Shown: piece by piece, positions 8,331 to 16,704 of the stretch
Numbering within the stretch: position 1 is the stretch's first letter
Layout of the letters: each line of letters begins with the position of its first letter
From: Candidatus Kapaibacterium sp.
GTDB taxonomy: Bacteria > Bacteroidota > Ignavibacteria > Kapaibacteriales > UBA4661
Length of the DNA: 34,877 bases
Assembly: GCA_025455065.1 (NCBI GenBank)
Contig: JALONG010000050.1
Span: forward strand, 1-34,877
Direction of reading: 5' to 3'
Translations under genes and position numbers: made by a program
The notes under the pieces: generated by a model
The model's input: only the letters and a program-made list of their open reading frames with translations
What the model was told of the DNA's origin: nothing
The model's database searches: none

Positions 8331-8813
8331 TCATTGCACTTCGGGGGTATTTGATACTGAAGAGAAAACCTCCCCGTATTTCAATGCCTGAATGACCTGC
8401 CCCAGATGTTGCATCGAATGTCCTATCACAAAATTTAGCAACAGACTACGTTCCATTTCGGCTTTCCACGGTGTCATCACCTTTTCCTGCCAAGCCTCAT
8501 CGGGTGAGGCTTGTATGCCTTTGCTCATATAGTTGCACGAAGTTTTCACGAATGAATGAAGTGCTTCAGCGCTCACAACTTCTGCGGGATTGGTATTTTT
8601 ACCAAGTGTTTGTGCGGTGAAGGGCGGAAGTTCGATGCCAAAAAGCGTTTTGGCGAACATAAACTGCGATTCGCCGATGTGCATCATTATCACGCCGAGC
8701 GAGCGCATCTCCGGTCTGAGGCGCTTTGTGAGGCTCTCATCCGTGATTTTGTCCAGCGTTCTGAGCAGCGTTTGCTGAGTGTTTTGCCACATTGCAAAAA
8801 ATGTTTCTGTCAT
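8331..8813 (-). CDS. DinB/YfiT-family four-helix putative metalloprotein
   Basis: 160 residues, the normal length of DinB-like proteins. The three metal-binding histidines are visible: H45 (in MMHIGES), H132 and H136 (in IGHSMQHLGQV). They are spaced as in the DinB_2/DUF664 group, whose members often act as thiol-dependent (for example bacillithiol or mycothiol) S-transferases, although most have unknown function. The sequence from residue 1 (MWQNTQQTLLRTLDKITDE) is helical, and no signal peptide is seen. It stands alone next to the defence island on the same strand, with no link inferred. Confidence 0.85.
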   Translation of the reverse strand: MTETFFAMWQNTQQTLLRTLDKITDESLTKRLRPEMRSLGVIMMHIGESQFMFAKTLFGIELPPFTAQTLGKNTNPAEVVSAEALHSFVKTSCNYMSKGIQASPDEAWQEKVMTPWKAEMERSLLLNFVIGHSMQHLGQVIQALKYGEVFSSVSNTPEVQ

Positions 8814-8888
8814 GGTTTTGGGGGGAAAAGTGATAAAAAAATCGTGATTCGATGCGCTTTTGCGGGATTTACATTCGATTGAATGTTG

Positions 8889-9053
8889 TTATGGATTTTT
8901 TTGTGAACGATGTTTGCCCTTTTTCCCCGCCGCAAGCCGCTCTGCTTCTGCCGTCAAGGGCGCAGTGTATTGTTCATACAACGCAAACAAAAACGTTATC
9001 CACTCCTCGTCCGATGCAAATGCTTTTTCTAAGCGGTAACACTTCTCTACCGC
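8889..9053 (-). pseudogene. Remnant of a second MmeI-like restriction-modification C-terminus
   Basis: Translates to 54 residues starting AVEKCYRLEKAFASDEEW and ending at the stop at 8889. They align closely with the last residues of the complete MmeI-like protein encoded at 11172-14099 (AVEKCYRAGKGFASDEER there), including TFLFALYE, YTAPLTAE and GKKG. The DNA is also clearly similar. Similarity stops abruptly near 9053; the open frame continues to 9083 with unrelated residues. This is therefore the 3' end of a lost gene copy, left downstream of the present pair. It suggests replacement of an older allele or a duplication followed by deletion. Confidence 0.85.
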
Positions 9054-9133
9054 ATTTTTCCGTATCGTACAAATCGACAGCAAGCGAAAACTTCTCCTTG
9101 ATAAAATGATACAGCATCGAAAAACAGAGAACA

Positions 9134-9218
9134 GCGATTTGCGTCTAAATAAGCAAGTTGTTGTTTTGTAATCTTTTACTATAAATGACCGTGCTTTTTG
9201 CGGTTTGTGTCTAAATAA
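9134..9218 (+). repeat. Two 19-bp direct repeats
   Basis: GCGATTTGCGTCTAAATAA (9134-9152) and GCGGTTTGTGTCTAAATAA (9200-9218) differ at two positions and start 66 bases apart. They lie in the gap between the MmeI-like remnant and the DUF262 gene, which is non-coding (9084-9314). They could be recombination scars or binding sites. Confidence 0.5.
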
Positions 9219-9314
9219 AAATTATGCCCATATTGGTATGTAGCTTCTGTATCGCAGCGATTCCACCGTAAGATATTCTAACTTAATGACTTGAATCCGT
9301 AACTCACAGAAGTA

Positions 9315-11126
9315 TCAGGGCAGCGTTTTATCGCTCATAACTTCGGCAGCAGTAATTGAACGCCCCGCTGCTAGCATTGCAGCAGCTTTAGCAAAATACT
9401 CTGCACGCTTTCGGAAAAATTCTTGTGCATCGGAACGTATTTTCACATGACGAGTTGCATCATCGGCAAGATCCTCATAACCGCCGTTTGCCAATTCTTG
9501 AACAGGGATAAGATGAGAATGGAGACGTTCATTCACGATATATTCTGTTGCCCATTGATACCTGTCTTTGAGGTATTGCAGAGGATCTTTTCTCCCGATT
9601 GTCAAATTAGTGCTGTCGCTGATAAGAGCACAATTCAGCGCAATATTACCTTCATATTGTGCTTCTGCCAATAAAGCGGTAGGAAAAATGTGGTGGTAGT
9701 GGCGCATGGAGATATTCTCTCGGTTCAATCGTTCACCCGTAGCAAAATCAGATGCTCCAAGTAGGCACGAAATAGCTAAAATAGCTCTGCCGCGAATAGT
9801 TTCGTTTTTAGACCAGCCTGCACTTAGTAATTCATCGGCATCGGCAAGGGGAAATTTGTCTCGGTTAAACAAGGGTACATCAGCTTGAGTATAAGGCGTA
9901 CCATCGTCTTTGCACTCATTTCTCATGATTCGTTTTAATGCCAGGAAATCCGCAAAAGCATTGGTCGCTGCGGAATTTTCATAGCGATTGGTAAAAAATG
10001 CAGACCACAGATATTGCTTGAGAAGCGTTTCATACGCCCCGCGCTTATCGCCACTGTCGGGAATATAAGCATATAACGCAGCAATGACAGCCAACACTGC
10101 GTTTGTCGGTAGGCGTTTGTCATCATAAACACCCTGCAACTGAAGAAATTCCGCCATTTGCGCCAGCCCTTTCTCCATACTTTTCCACGTGTCCACCAAA
10201 CGCGCTTTATCCATATTCCATGCGCCTTTTTTGTTGGGAAGATGCTCTTGTAAAAGTGCAGATGTGTTCAATATCAATGATGAAAGTTCCTCGTAATGTT
10301 GAATATTGGGATAAGTCCTATTCATCCCCTCTTGTAAATCATGCAATGATTGACCTTTGACCTGCTCCACTTCAGCAACAATAATATCATACGCCGAAAG
10401 CGGTTTGCTGTTGGTATTCATGTTGATAAAAACCTCCAGCGCTGTATCTTTCGCCGTCGAAGGCGGAAGTGACAAATATGGCAGATTGTAATTTTTAATC
10501 GTGTTTCGGAGAGTGTTGATGGCATCGCTGACAGATTTTTTCCAATTAAAGAAATTCTCCACTTCCAATAGACTTGATTCCGTCGGGCGGCGAGAAGCGG
10601 TAGCCACGTCTATCCACGCATTTATTTCGCTTGAAATATCTTCGGGGCGTAATAGCTGTGTTGGTATTAAGCCACGCTTTAAACATTCTTCCGGTAAATC
10701 ACACCAAAGCGGATAACGTTGGTCTTTTTTGTAATACCGTGAGCGATAATAAGCTACTTGTTCCTGACTATCTACTTCATTGAGCGTACTGAACTCAGGG
10801 CAGAAGATGTAATACGTTTCAGTTTCGTAGTTATTATGCAACACACGCCAAAGAGCGGTTAATCGTTGCTGACCGTCTAATAAATGTTCCAATACTCGTC
10901 CTTGATTATTCGGTGCGGTTGCAATATGCCGTGAAAGAAAGCGCTCTTCTTCGCCTACTTCCAAAACAAGGGTAATTCCCAACGGCAAGTCTTGAGAAAT
11001 GGTATGTATCAAACTACAAATTCGCCCTCGTTCCCATGCCTCCCATCGCTGAAAACGCGGTAATTTGATTTCACCTCGCATGATTTTTCCATACCAATCG
11101 TCAATTTTTCTATTTCGTGCTTCCAT
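9315..11126 (-). CDS. DUF262/DUF1524 (GmrSD-like) nuclease protein
   Basis: 603 residues. The N-terminal DUF262 domain (ParB/sulfiredoxin-like fold) is shown by GEIKLPRFQRWEAWERGRI (19-36) and the D84-G-Q-Q-R88 motif, which is needed for nucleotide hydrolysis in GmrS-type proteins. The middle is helical. The C-terminal part has HYHHIFP (about 476-482) followed by SDSTNLTIG, which fits the DUF1524 HNH-like nuclease with its His pair and later Asn. Fused GmrSD/BrxU-type proteins act against phage DNA, often modified DNA. The gene starts 45 bases after the stop of the MmeI-like gene on the same strand, so co-transcription is likely. No membrane segment is seen. Its relation to the upstream enzyme (independent type IV activity or partner) is unknown. 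Confidence 0.85.
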   Translation of the reverse strand: MEARNRKIDDWYGKIMRGEIKLPRFQRWEAWERGRICSLIHTISQDLPLGITLVLEVGEEERFLSRHIATAPNNQGRVLEHLLDGQQRLTALWRVLHNNYETETYYIFCPEFSTLNEVDSQEQVAYYRSRYYKKDQRYPLWCDLPEECLKRGLIPTQLLRPEDISSEINAWIDVATASRRPTESSLLEVENFFNWKKSVSDAINTLRNTIKNYNLPYLSLPPSTAKDTALEVFINMNTNSKPLSAYDIIVAEVEQVKGQSLHDLQEGMNRTYPNIQHYEELSSLILNTSALLQEHLPNKKGAWNMDKARLVDTWKSMEKGLAQMAEFLQLQGVYDDKRLPTNAVLAVIAALYAYIPDSGDKRGAYETLLKQYLWSAFFTNRYENSAATNAFADFLALKRIMRNECKDDGTPYTQADVPLFNRDKFPLADADELLSAGWSKNETIRGRAILAISCLLGASDFATGERLNRENISMRHYHHIFPTALLAEAQYEGNIALNCALISDSTNLTIGRKDPLQYLKDRYQWATEYIVNERLHSHLIPVQELANGGYEDLADDATRHVKIRSDAQEFFRKRAEYFAKAAAMLAAGRSITAAEVMSDKTLP

Positions 11127-11171
11127 AGTCCTGTTTGTCTTTGTGAAAGTCCTGTTGTTTGTAAATTGTAT

Positions 11172-14099
11172 TTATGAATCCTGTTTGTTCTTGCTACCCT
11201 TCTTCCCACCCGCAACCCGCTCCACTTCTGCCGTGAGTGGCGCAGTATAGCGCTCATACAACGCAAACAAAAACGTTATCCGCTCTTCGTCCGATGCAAA
11301 ACCCTTTCCGGCACGGTAACACTTCTCCACAGCTCTATCCAAGTCCCCATGCGCCTTTGTGAGCGCGGGCGGCATCGTGAGCGGGTCGTAGAGGTCGGCA
11401 AGTGAGGACGTGGGGAAGAGCGCCCGTGCTGCCAAGACCGCCTCCGCGGCCCCCTCTACGGCTTGTTTCTGCGCTTCGCCGGGGTTCTCCGCCCAGGGGA
11501 AGTTGTTATAGACTATCGTGTTGGAATAGCGGTAATCACTCTTCAAACGCCCGCACACGTACTTTACCCACGTGATATGCAGGAGCGAGGACAGTACGCC
11601 GAAGTGGTAGAGCGTGGCGTTGGGAACAAGTTTAACGAGGTTACTGCAAATCACTTCGGGTTGCATAAAGCCAACGGGAATGTACGTTCTACGCTCAGAG
11701 CTAACTTCAGGAATGACTAAATATGTGGATTGCGGCATATTTTCAACATGAAACCGCGTTGGAGTAGCAGCAATCTTGCGAGTAGGCGCACTTACGCTTG
11801 CTAAACGAAATTTTCGCACAGCCTCAACGCGCTCCAATGCTTTGGGCATTTTACGCAAAACTTCGGGTGGACAATCGCCCAACCAAAGCACCCAACGTTG
11901 GTAGTTGTACAAAAATTCGTCCGCACCAATCCAAGGGCGCATAAATGCTTCTGCGGCAGGTTCTTGGGCAAGAAATTCCGCTTTTTGTTCATCGGTGAAA
12001 AGATAATTTCCACCGTCAATCGGTTTATTCCCAATGCCCATTTGCGGCACGTTACAAAGCGGCGTTGAGCGACTTTGAACAAGGGTATTTCCCGCAGGAA
12101 TGAGGTAAGGACTGATATTTGGCACCGTAGTCGAGATTGGCTCACCGCCAATGTCTTGATACGAAAATAATTCTTTTTTTTCGGCTTCAAACCCCGCAAA
12201 GCCAATAATGACGCAATGTACAGCCGCTTTGCCGGGAGCCTCATTTGTCCATTTGAACGTGCGATGCGCAAAATGAATTGACATTTTTCGAGCAAACAAT
12301 TCTGCCCACAAAACACCAACTTGTTCACCTTGCGAAATAGAGTTTGTCGAGACGAAAGCCGCTTTAATGCTTGTTCCGGCGATATATTCACTCGCTTTGA
12401 GATACCAGCCCGTTACAAAATCAAGCAGTCCCGCATTTTTCACATTGAGTGTGATTGTAGCCATATCGCTTCGTTGAGCATCGTTCATGTACTTTGCTCC
12501 CACAAACGGCGGATTCCCGACAATATAGAGACTGCCCTCACCCCGCTCTACGCTTTGCGTGAGCGACCCTCTCCCAGAGGGCGAGGGTAGTCTGGAAGCC
12601 GCTTCTGAAGCCATTTCTGAAGCCCTCTCCCTTTGGGAGAGGGTTGGGTGAGGGCAAACCTCGCGCCAATCCGTGCGAAGCGCGTTCCCATGCAGGATGT
12701 GAGCGGATTCGGTGAGCGGCAGCCTCGTAAAATAGCTGCCGAATTGCCGGCTGGCGCGAAGGTTCATTTGGTGGTCGGCAAGCCAGAGCGCGACTTCGGC
12801 AATTCGCGCAGGAAATTCCTCCAGTTCAATGCCGTAAAACTGCCCCACGTTCACCCACGTCATAGCGGCAACGTCGGTGGCAAGCTGCCCTGTACCGCGC
12901 AGCGCGTCGAGTGTGGTCAGCACGTCCAGTTCCAGCGCACGGAGTTCGCGGTAGGCGGTAACGAGGAAGTTTCCGCACCCGCAGGCAGGGTCGAACACCC
13001 GCACGGATGCTAATCGGCGGTGAAATTCTTCCAATTTCGGACGTTGTTTTTTAATGCGGTCAAATTCGGCGCGGAGGTCGTCCAAAAACAGGGGTTTGAG
13101 TGCTTTCAAAATGTTGGTTTCGGAGGTGTAATGCGCCCCCAAAGCCCGCCTCTCTGTGGGATTCATAGCGGCTTGAAACATCGAACCAAAAATTGCGGGT
13201 GAAATCCGGCTCCAATCCAGCGCACAGCATTCCAAGAGCGTTTCGCGCATGGTGCGGTCGAACTGCGCGATTTGAATGTGGTCGCGGAACAAGCCGCCGT
13301 TCACGTAAGGAAGCGCCTGAAGCTGTTCGTCGAGCGTTTTCATGCGCTTTTCGGGTGCGGTATTCAGCACTTGGAAGATATTCGATAGATGCAACCCTAA
13401 GTCGCTTCCGTCCTCGCTTGTACGGTTTTCGATGAACTCCAAAAACGCATTTTTCTCGAAAATGGCGGTGTCTTCGGCGAACATACAAAAAAGCAAGCGC
13501 ACCAGCAGCATTTCGAGGTCATGTCCTGCGAAGCCGCAATCGCGCAAGCGGTCGTGAAGTTTGCCCATTCGTGCGGCAGCTTCGATGTTTACGGGGTCTT
13601 CGCTTGAGAAGGAGCGTTTTTCGTAGCCCGCCAAAAAGCCGAAATGATGCACGTTCTGGGGAAATTCCTCAATCGGAAATTCGTGGAAATGCTCGGCATT
13701 ATCGCCTGCACCTAAAGCGTAAGCATCCAAGTCGTAGAGCCGAAAGCGGGCGAAATCGGAAACGAGAACATATTTGGGAAGTTGCGTGTCCTTCAGTCCG
13801 GGAAAATACTCCAACGCCTGTGAGAATGCGCGGTTCAGGTCTTTTCCGCGTGATTTATGCTCCACCAAAATCACGCCTTTCCAGAGCAAATCAATGTAGC
13901 CCTGTTTGCCGTCGTCTTTTTTCACAGGCTGCTCAAACGAGGCTACACGCCGTCTGGACACACCAAAGACGTTAAAGAAGGCATCCCAGAAGGATTTTGC
14001 TTCCGCGTCTTCGCTGGTTTCATTCTGCCATTCGCGGGTGAAGGCAATGGCGCGTTGGGTGATTTCGTTCCATGAAAGGGGCTTGTAGGCAGTATTCAT
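11172..14099 (-). CDS. MmeI-like type II restriction-modification enzyme (fused nuclease-methyltransferase)
   Basis: 975 residues. MmeI-type enzymes combine cutting, N6-adenine methylation and target recognition in one chain. The N-terminal PD-(D/E)xK nuclease has D70 (QGYID), E80 and K82 (ILVEHKSRG), the same spacing and numbers as MmeI. A helical connector follows (about 170-330). The methyltransferase has motif I DPACGCGNF (370-378) and motif IV NPPF (529-532, in YIVGNPPFVGAKYMND). Target recognition and C-terminal helical domains come after. The start at 14099 (MNTAYKPLSWNEI) fits the family; the frame is open to 14255 but that part is not conserved. Residues of about 482-523 (PHPTLSQRERA...PSPSGRGSL) come from an inserted palindromic repeat at 12534-12655 and are not part of the family core. 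It is followed by the DUF262 gene. Activity after the insertion is uncertain. Confidence 0.9.
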   Translation of the reverse strand: MNTAYKPLSWNEITQRAIAFTREWQNETSEDAEAKSFWDAFFNVFGVSRRRVASFEQPVKKDDGKQGYIDLLWKGVILVEHKSRGKDLNRAFSQALEYFPGLKDTQLPKYVLVSDFARFRLYDLDAYALGAGDNAEHFHEFPIEEFPQNVHHFGFLAGYEKRSFSSEDPVNIEAAARMGKLHDRLRDCGFAGHDLEMLLVRLLFCMFAEDTAIFEKNAFLEFIENRTSEDGSDLGLHLSNIFQVLNTAPEKRMKTLDEQLQALPYVNGGLFRDHIQIAQFDRTMRETLLECCALDWSRISPAIFGSMFQAAMNPTERRALGAHYTSETNILKALKPLFLDDLRAEFDRIKKQRPKLEEFHRRLASVRVFDPACGCGNFLVTAYRELRALELDVLTTLDALRGTGQLATDVAAMTWVNVGQFYGIELEEFPARIAEVALWLADHQMNLRASRQFGSYFTRLPLTESAHILHGNALRTDWREVCPHPTLSQRERASEMASEAASRLPSPSGRGSLTQSVERGEGSLYIVGNPPFVGAKYMNDAQRSDMATITLNVKNAGLLDFVTGWYLKASEYIAGTSIKAAFVSTNSISQGEQVGVLWAELFARKMSIHFAHRTFKWTNEAPGKAAVHCVIIGFAGFEAEKKELFSYQDIGGEPISTTVPNISPYLIPAGNTLVQSRSTPLCNVPQMGIGNKPIDGGNYLFTDEQKAEFLAQEPAAEAFMRPWIGADEFLYNYQRWVLWLGDCPPEVLRKMPKALERVEAVRKFRLASVSAPTRKIAATPTRFHVENMPQSTYLVIPEVSSERRTYIPVGFMQPEVICSNLVKLVPNATLYHFGVLSSLLHITWVKYVCGRLKSDYRYSNTIVYNNFPWAENPGEAQKQAVEGAAEAVLAARALFPTSSLADLYDPLTMPPALTKAHGDLDRAVEKCYRAGKGFASDEERITFLFALYERYTAPLTAEVERVAGGKKGSKNKQDS
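12534..12655. repeat. Triple-hairpin palindromic repeat inserted in-frame in the MmeI-like gene
   Basis: Outer arms GCCCTCACCC (12534-12543) and GGGTGAGGGC (12646-12655) are perfectly complementary. Inside, CCCTCTCCC (12623-12631) pairs with GGGAGAGGG (12635-12643) around TTT, and CCCTCTCCC-AGA-GGGCGAGGG forms an imperfect hairpin at 12568-12588. A direct repeat TTCTGAAGCC lies between them. Such CCCTCTCCC/GGGAGAGGG units are known as widespread intergenic palindromes. Here the unit is read in frame without a stop. Confidence 0.85.
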
Positions 14100-14280
14100 G
14101 CGGTTTTCAGGGCAAATGGGAGAAACGTATCGTGCAAATGGTCGTTGGAGCAATATACGCAAAATGGCGTACTTGCACATCCACGAAAAAACGCAGAGAA
14201 AAGAAGTACCGTAAAATGACAAATAGTTGTATTTTTCCCGCGCTAATCCACTCATGTTTTCTCATGTTTTCGTGTGTTCT
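14100..14280. promoter_or_regulatory. Divergent promoter region with 10-bp tandem repeat
   Basis: 181 bases between the divergently read MmeI-like and GH13 genes, which must hold promoters for both. No consensus element was recognised with confidence. CTCATGTTTT occurs twice in tandem (14251-14260, 14261-14270) just before the GH13 start. Confidence 0.35.
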
Positions 14281-16398
14281 ATGATGCGTTTTTTCCTTTT
14301 TTGCATGACGTTTATGATTGCAACATTCCTGCCAAGCGCAGCTCAACCTTCCGAAAGCGAACTGGACGGATATTTTTCCTCGAAGCCTCTTGGTTACACG
14401 CTTGGTGAGCAATCAACGACTTTTCGTTTATTTGCCCCTCGCGCTTCGTCTGTTTCGATTGTATTCTTCAACAAGCCCGAGGACGCGCAAGGGCGCAGCG
14501 TTCCAATGACCAAAAACGCCGACGGAACATGGGAACACACCGAGCAGAAACCCGCATCGGCACTTGTGGGAACGTGCTATGCCTACCGCGTTGCCGGTGG
14601 AAACGGTTTTAGCGGCGAGGCATTTGATGCGACGGCGCTCTTCGCAGACCCGTATTCACGCGCTGTTGCGACGAAAAATACCTATCGCCACGAATCGCGC
14701 ACCGTGATTCTTGACCCAAAGGATGACGAACAATATGATTGGAAGGGCGACACCTACGTCATTCCGGCGAATCACAACACCTTGACAATTTACGAAGCGC
14801 ACGTGCGGGATTTGACGGCACACCGCAGTTCAAGCGTGAAGGAAAAAGGCTCCTACAAAGGGCTTACGGAGCAAGGAAAGACGGGTGGTCTGCGGTATTT
14901 GAAGGATTTAGGCATCACGGCGATTGAATTTTTGCCACTCCACGAATTTGCCAATATCGAACTGCCCTACCGCGACAGCAGCACCATAGCCAAGTTCAAG
15001 GTCTTCAACGACGGCAACCCGCAAGAACGCAATCATTGGGGCTACATGACCAGCTTTTATTTTGCGCCGGAATCCTACTACGCAAGCGGCGGAAGCCTTG
15101 TCGGAAACGGTCGCAGTGCGGTGAATTGGAGCGGCGTGGACGGGCGGGCAGTGCGCGAACTCAAAGATTTGGTGCGGGCGCTGCACAAAGAAAAAATCGC
15201 GGTGATTATGGATGTGGTTTACAATCACGTTTCTGATTTCGATGCGAATCCGTTCAAATACATTGACAAATACTACTATTTCCGCACCGATGCAGAGGGA
15301 AAGTACATCAACACCTCGTATTGCGGGAACGATTTCAAAACCGAGCGCAAAATGGCGCGGCGGCTTATTGTCGAGAGTGTGAAGTATTGGATGACGGCGT
15401 ATCACATTGACGGTTTTCGGTTTGATTTGGCAACGATGATAGACCGCGAAACCTGTGAAGAAATCTTGCGCGAAGCACGGAAAATCAACCCGAATGTGAT
15501 ACTTATTGCCGAGCCTTGGGGCGGAAACAAGTACGGACCGGATAAATTCAGCGATATTGGCTGGGCGGCATGGAATGACCAAATTCGCAACGGTGTAAAG
15601 GGACAAAACCCCAAAGACGGCTTGGGATTTATCTTTGGCAAGCACCAAGGCGGCAATACCAAGCGCTCCGAACAAGCATTTATCAACGGTACACTCCGCG
15701 AAGACGGCGGGCTGTTTTTGCAAAAAGAGCATAGCGTGAATTATCTCGAATCCCACGACGACGAGACGATGGGCGATTTTATACGCCTCGCGCTGGGCGA
15801 TTGCACGATGAACACCGTCATCACCAACCTCAGCAAACACGCCAAACTTACGCCGCGCCAGCTTGCGCTGAACAAACTCGCTGCAATGTTTTTGTTCACC
15901 GCACAAGGACCGCTTATGATTCATTCGGGACAGGAATACGCCCGGAGCAAGGTTATTGCGGGTGGCAATCCCAATGAACAGCGTGTGGGAATGATTGACC
16001 GCAACAGCTACAACAAAGACGACGCAACGAACTACATCAATTACCAACACGCGCTGGCAAACAAGGATTTGCTGAATTATTACAAAGGCTTGATTGCTCT
16101 GCGCCGCGTCTTTCCTAATGCCTTCGGCAGCGCCACAAAGCAGGATATTGATTTTCTCGAAACCTCCAACGACCACGCTATTGCATTCCGTATTCGCAAT
16201 AATTCCGCCGTCAAAGGGCAACCGAAAACATTTGTGGTCGTGCTGAATGGAAACGCCACCGCGCTTGATATTTCCTTGCCGGAAGGAGCGTGGAATGTGC
16301 TTGGAAATGCAGAAAAAATTTCCCCCGTGATGCCGCTTGGTGTGCAATCCGACAAGATTGTAGTTCCGGCAAGTTCGGGTGTGATTTTAGCGCAATAA
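14281..16398 (+). CDS. Secreted GH13 pullulanase/isoamylase-type debranching enzyme
   Basis: 705 residues. A signal peptide is visible (about 1-22, ending PSAAQ). An N-terminal CBM48-like beta domain follows (STTFRLFAPRASSVSIVFF, about 46-64). The GH13 barrel has region I DVVYNHV (about 311-317), region II GFRFDLATM with nucleophile D382, region III LIAEPWGG with acid E411, and region IV ESHDDE with D493. The order of domains and the segment VKYWMTAYHIDGFRFD fit alpha-1,6-glucan debranching enzymes, acting outside the cytoplasm on starch or glycogen fragments. A C-terminal beta domain ends the protein (GNATALDISLPEG). The start at 14281 (MMRFF) is chosen because it begins the signal peptide; the open frame extends to 14227. 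The substrate (pullulan or glycogen) is not decided by sequence. Confidence 0.88.
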   Translation: MMRFFLFCMTFMIATFLPSAAQPSESELDGYFSSKPLGYTLGEQSTTFRLFAPRASSVSIVFFNKPEDAQGRSVPMTKNADGTWEHTEQKPASALVGTCYAYRVAGGNGFSGEAFDATALFADPYSRAVATKNTYRHESRTVILDPKDDEQYDWKGDTYVIPANHNTLTIYEAHVRDLTAHRSSSVKEKGSYKGLTEQGKTGGLRYLKDLGITAIEFLPLHEFANIELPYRDSSTIAKFKVFNDGNPQERNHWGYMTSFYFAPESYYASGGSLVGNGRSAVNWSGVDGRAVRELKDLVRALHKEKIAVIMDVVYNHVSDFDANPFKYIDKYYYFRTDAEGKYINTSYCGNDFKTERKMARRLIVESVKYWMTAYHIDGFRFDLATMIDRETCEEILREARKINPNVILIAEPWGGNKYGPDKFSDIGWAAWNDQIRNGVKGQNPKDGLGFIFGKHQGGNTKRSEQAFINGTLREDGGLFLQKEHSVNYLESHDDETMGDFIRLALGDCTMNTVITNLSKHAKLTPRQLALNKLAAMFLFTAQGPLMIHSGQEYARSKVIAGGNPNEQRVGMIDRNSYNKDDATNYINYQHALANKDLLNYYKGLIALRRVFPNAFGSATKQDIDFLETSNDHAIAFRIRNNSAVKGQPKTFVVVLNGNATALDISLPEGAWNVLGNAEKISPVMPLGVQSDKIVVPASSGVILAQ

Positions 16399-16704
16399 GG
16401 ATTGGCAAGGAATGTGAGTCAAATAAAAGCGCATTTTTTTTTTAGAGCAGAACGATTATTCTGCCGTAAATCGCGCACGTAAGGGCGAAAAATTTTTCGC
16501 CCTTACCGTAAACGTGCTTTGATTTATTTCGCGTTCCTTTATTTATTTGTACCGTAAACACTACAAAAACTGCGCAGACAAGACAAACACGGCATTCTTC
16601 GTCTGCACCACTGAAGCCCGTTTACCATGCTTTGAGGATATGGCGAACCGATAGGCTCAGACAACCTCAACCAAAACGCTTTTTCCATTTCATTCATTGT
16701 TATC
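16399..16704. other. Intergenic region between GH13 and M16 genes
   Basis: About 306 bases with no supported gene. It has a T-run shortly after the GH13 stop (about 16434-16443) and the perfect palindrome at 16479-16506. The rest (16510-16704) is unremarkable and probably carries the promoter of the M16-like gene. Confidence 0.5.
16479..16506. repeat. 28-bp perfect palindrome
   Basis: GTAAGGGCGAAAAA (16479-16492) is followed without spacer by its exact reverse complement TTTTTCGCCCTTAC (16493-16506). As RNA it would form a hairpin with a small A/U loop. It could act in termination behind the GH13 gene (81 bases after its stop), or be a dispersed repeat. Confidence 0.75.

Noticed and set aside
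14908-16347. A 479-codon open frame on the minus strand
   Set aside because: It lies wholly antisense to the GH13 enzyme, whose catalytic motifs prove the plus strand; the minus product has no recognisable features.
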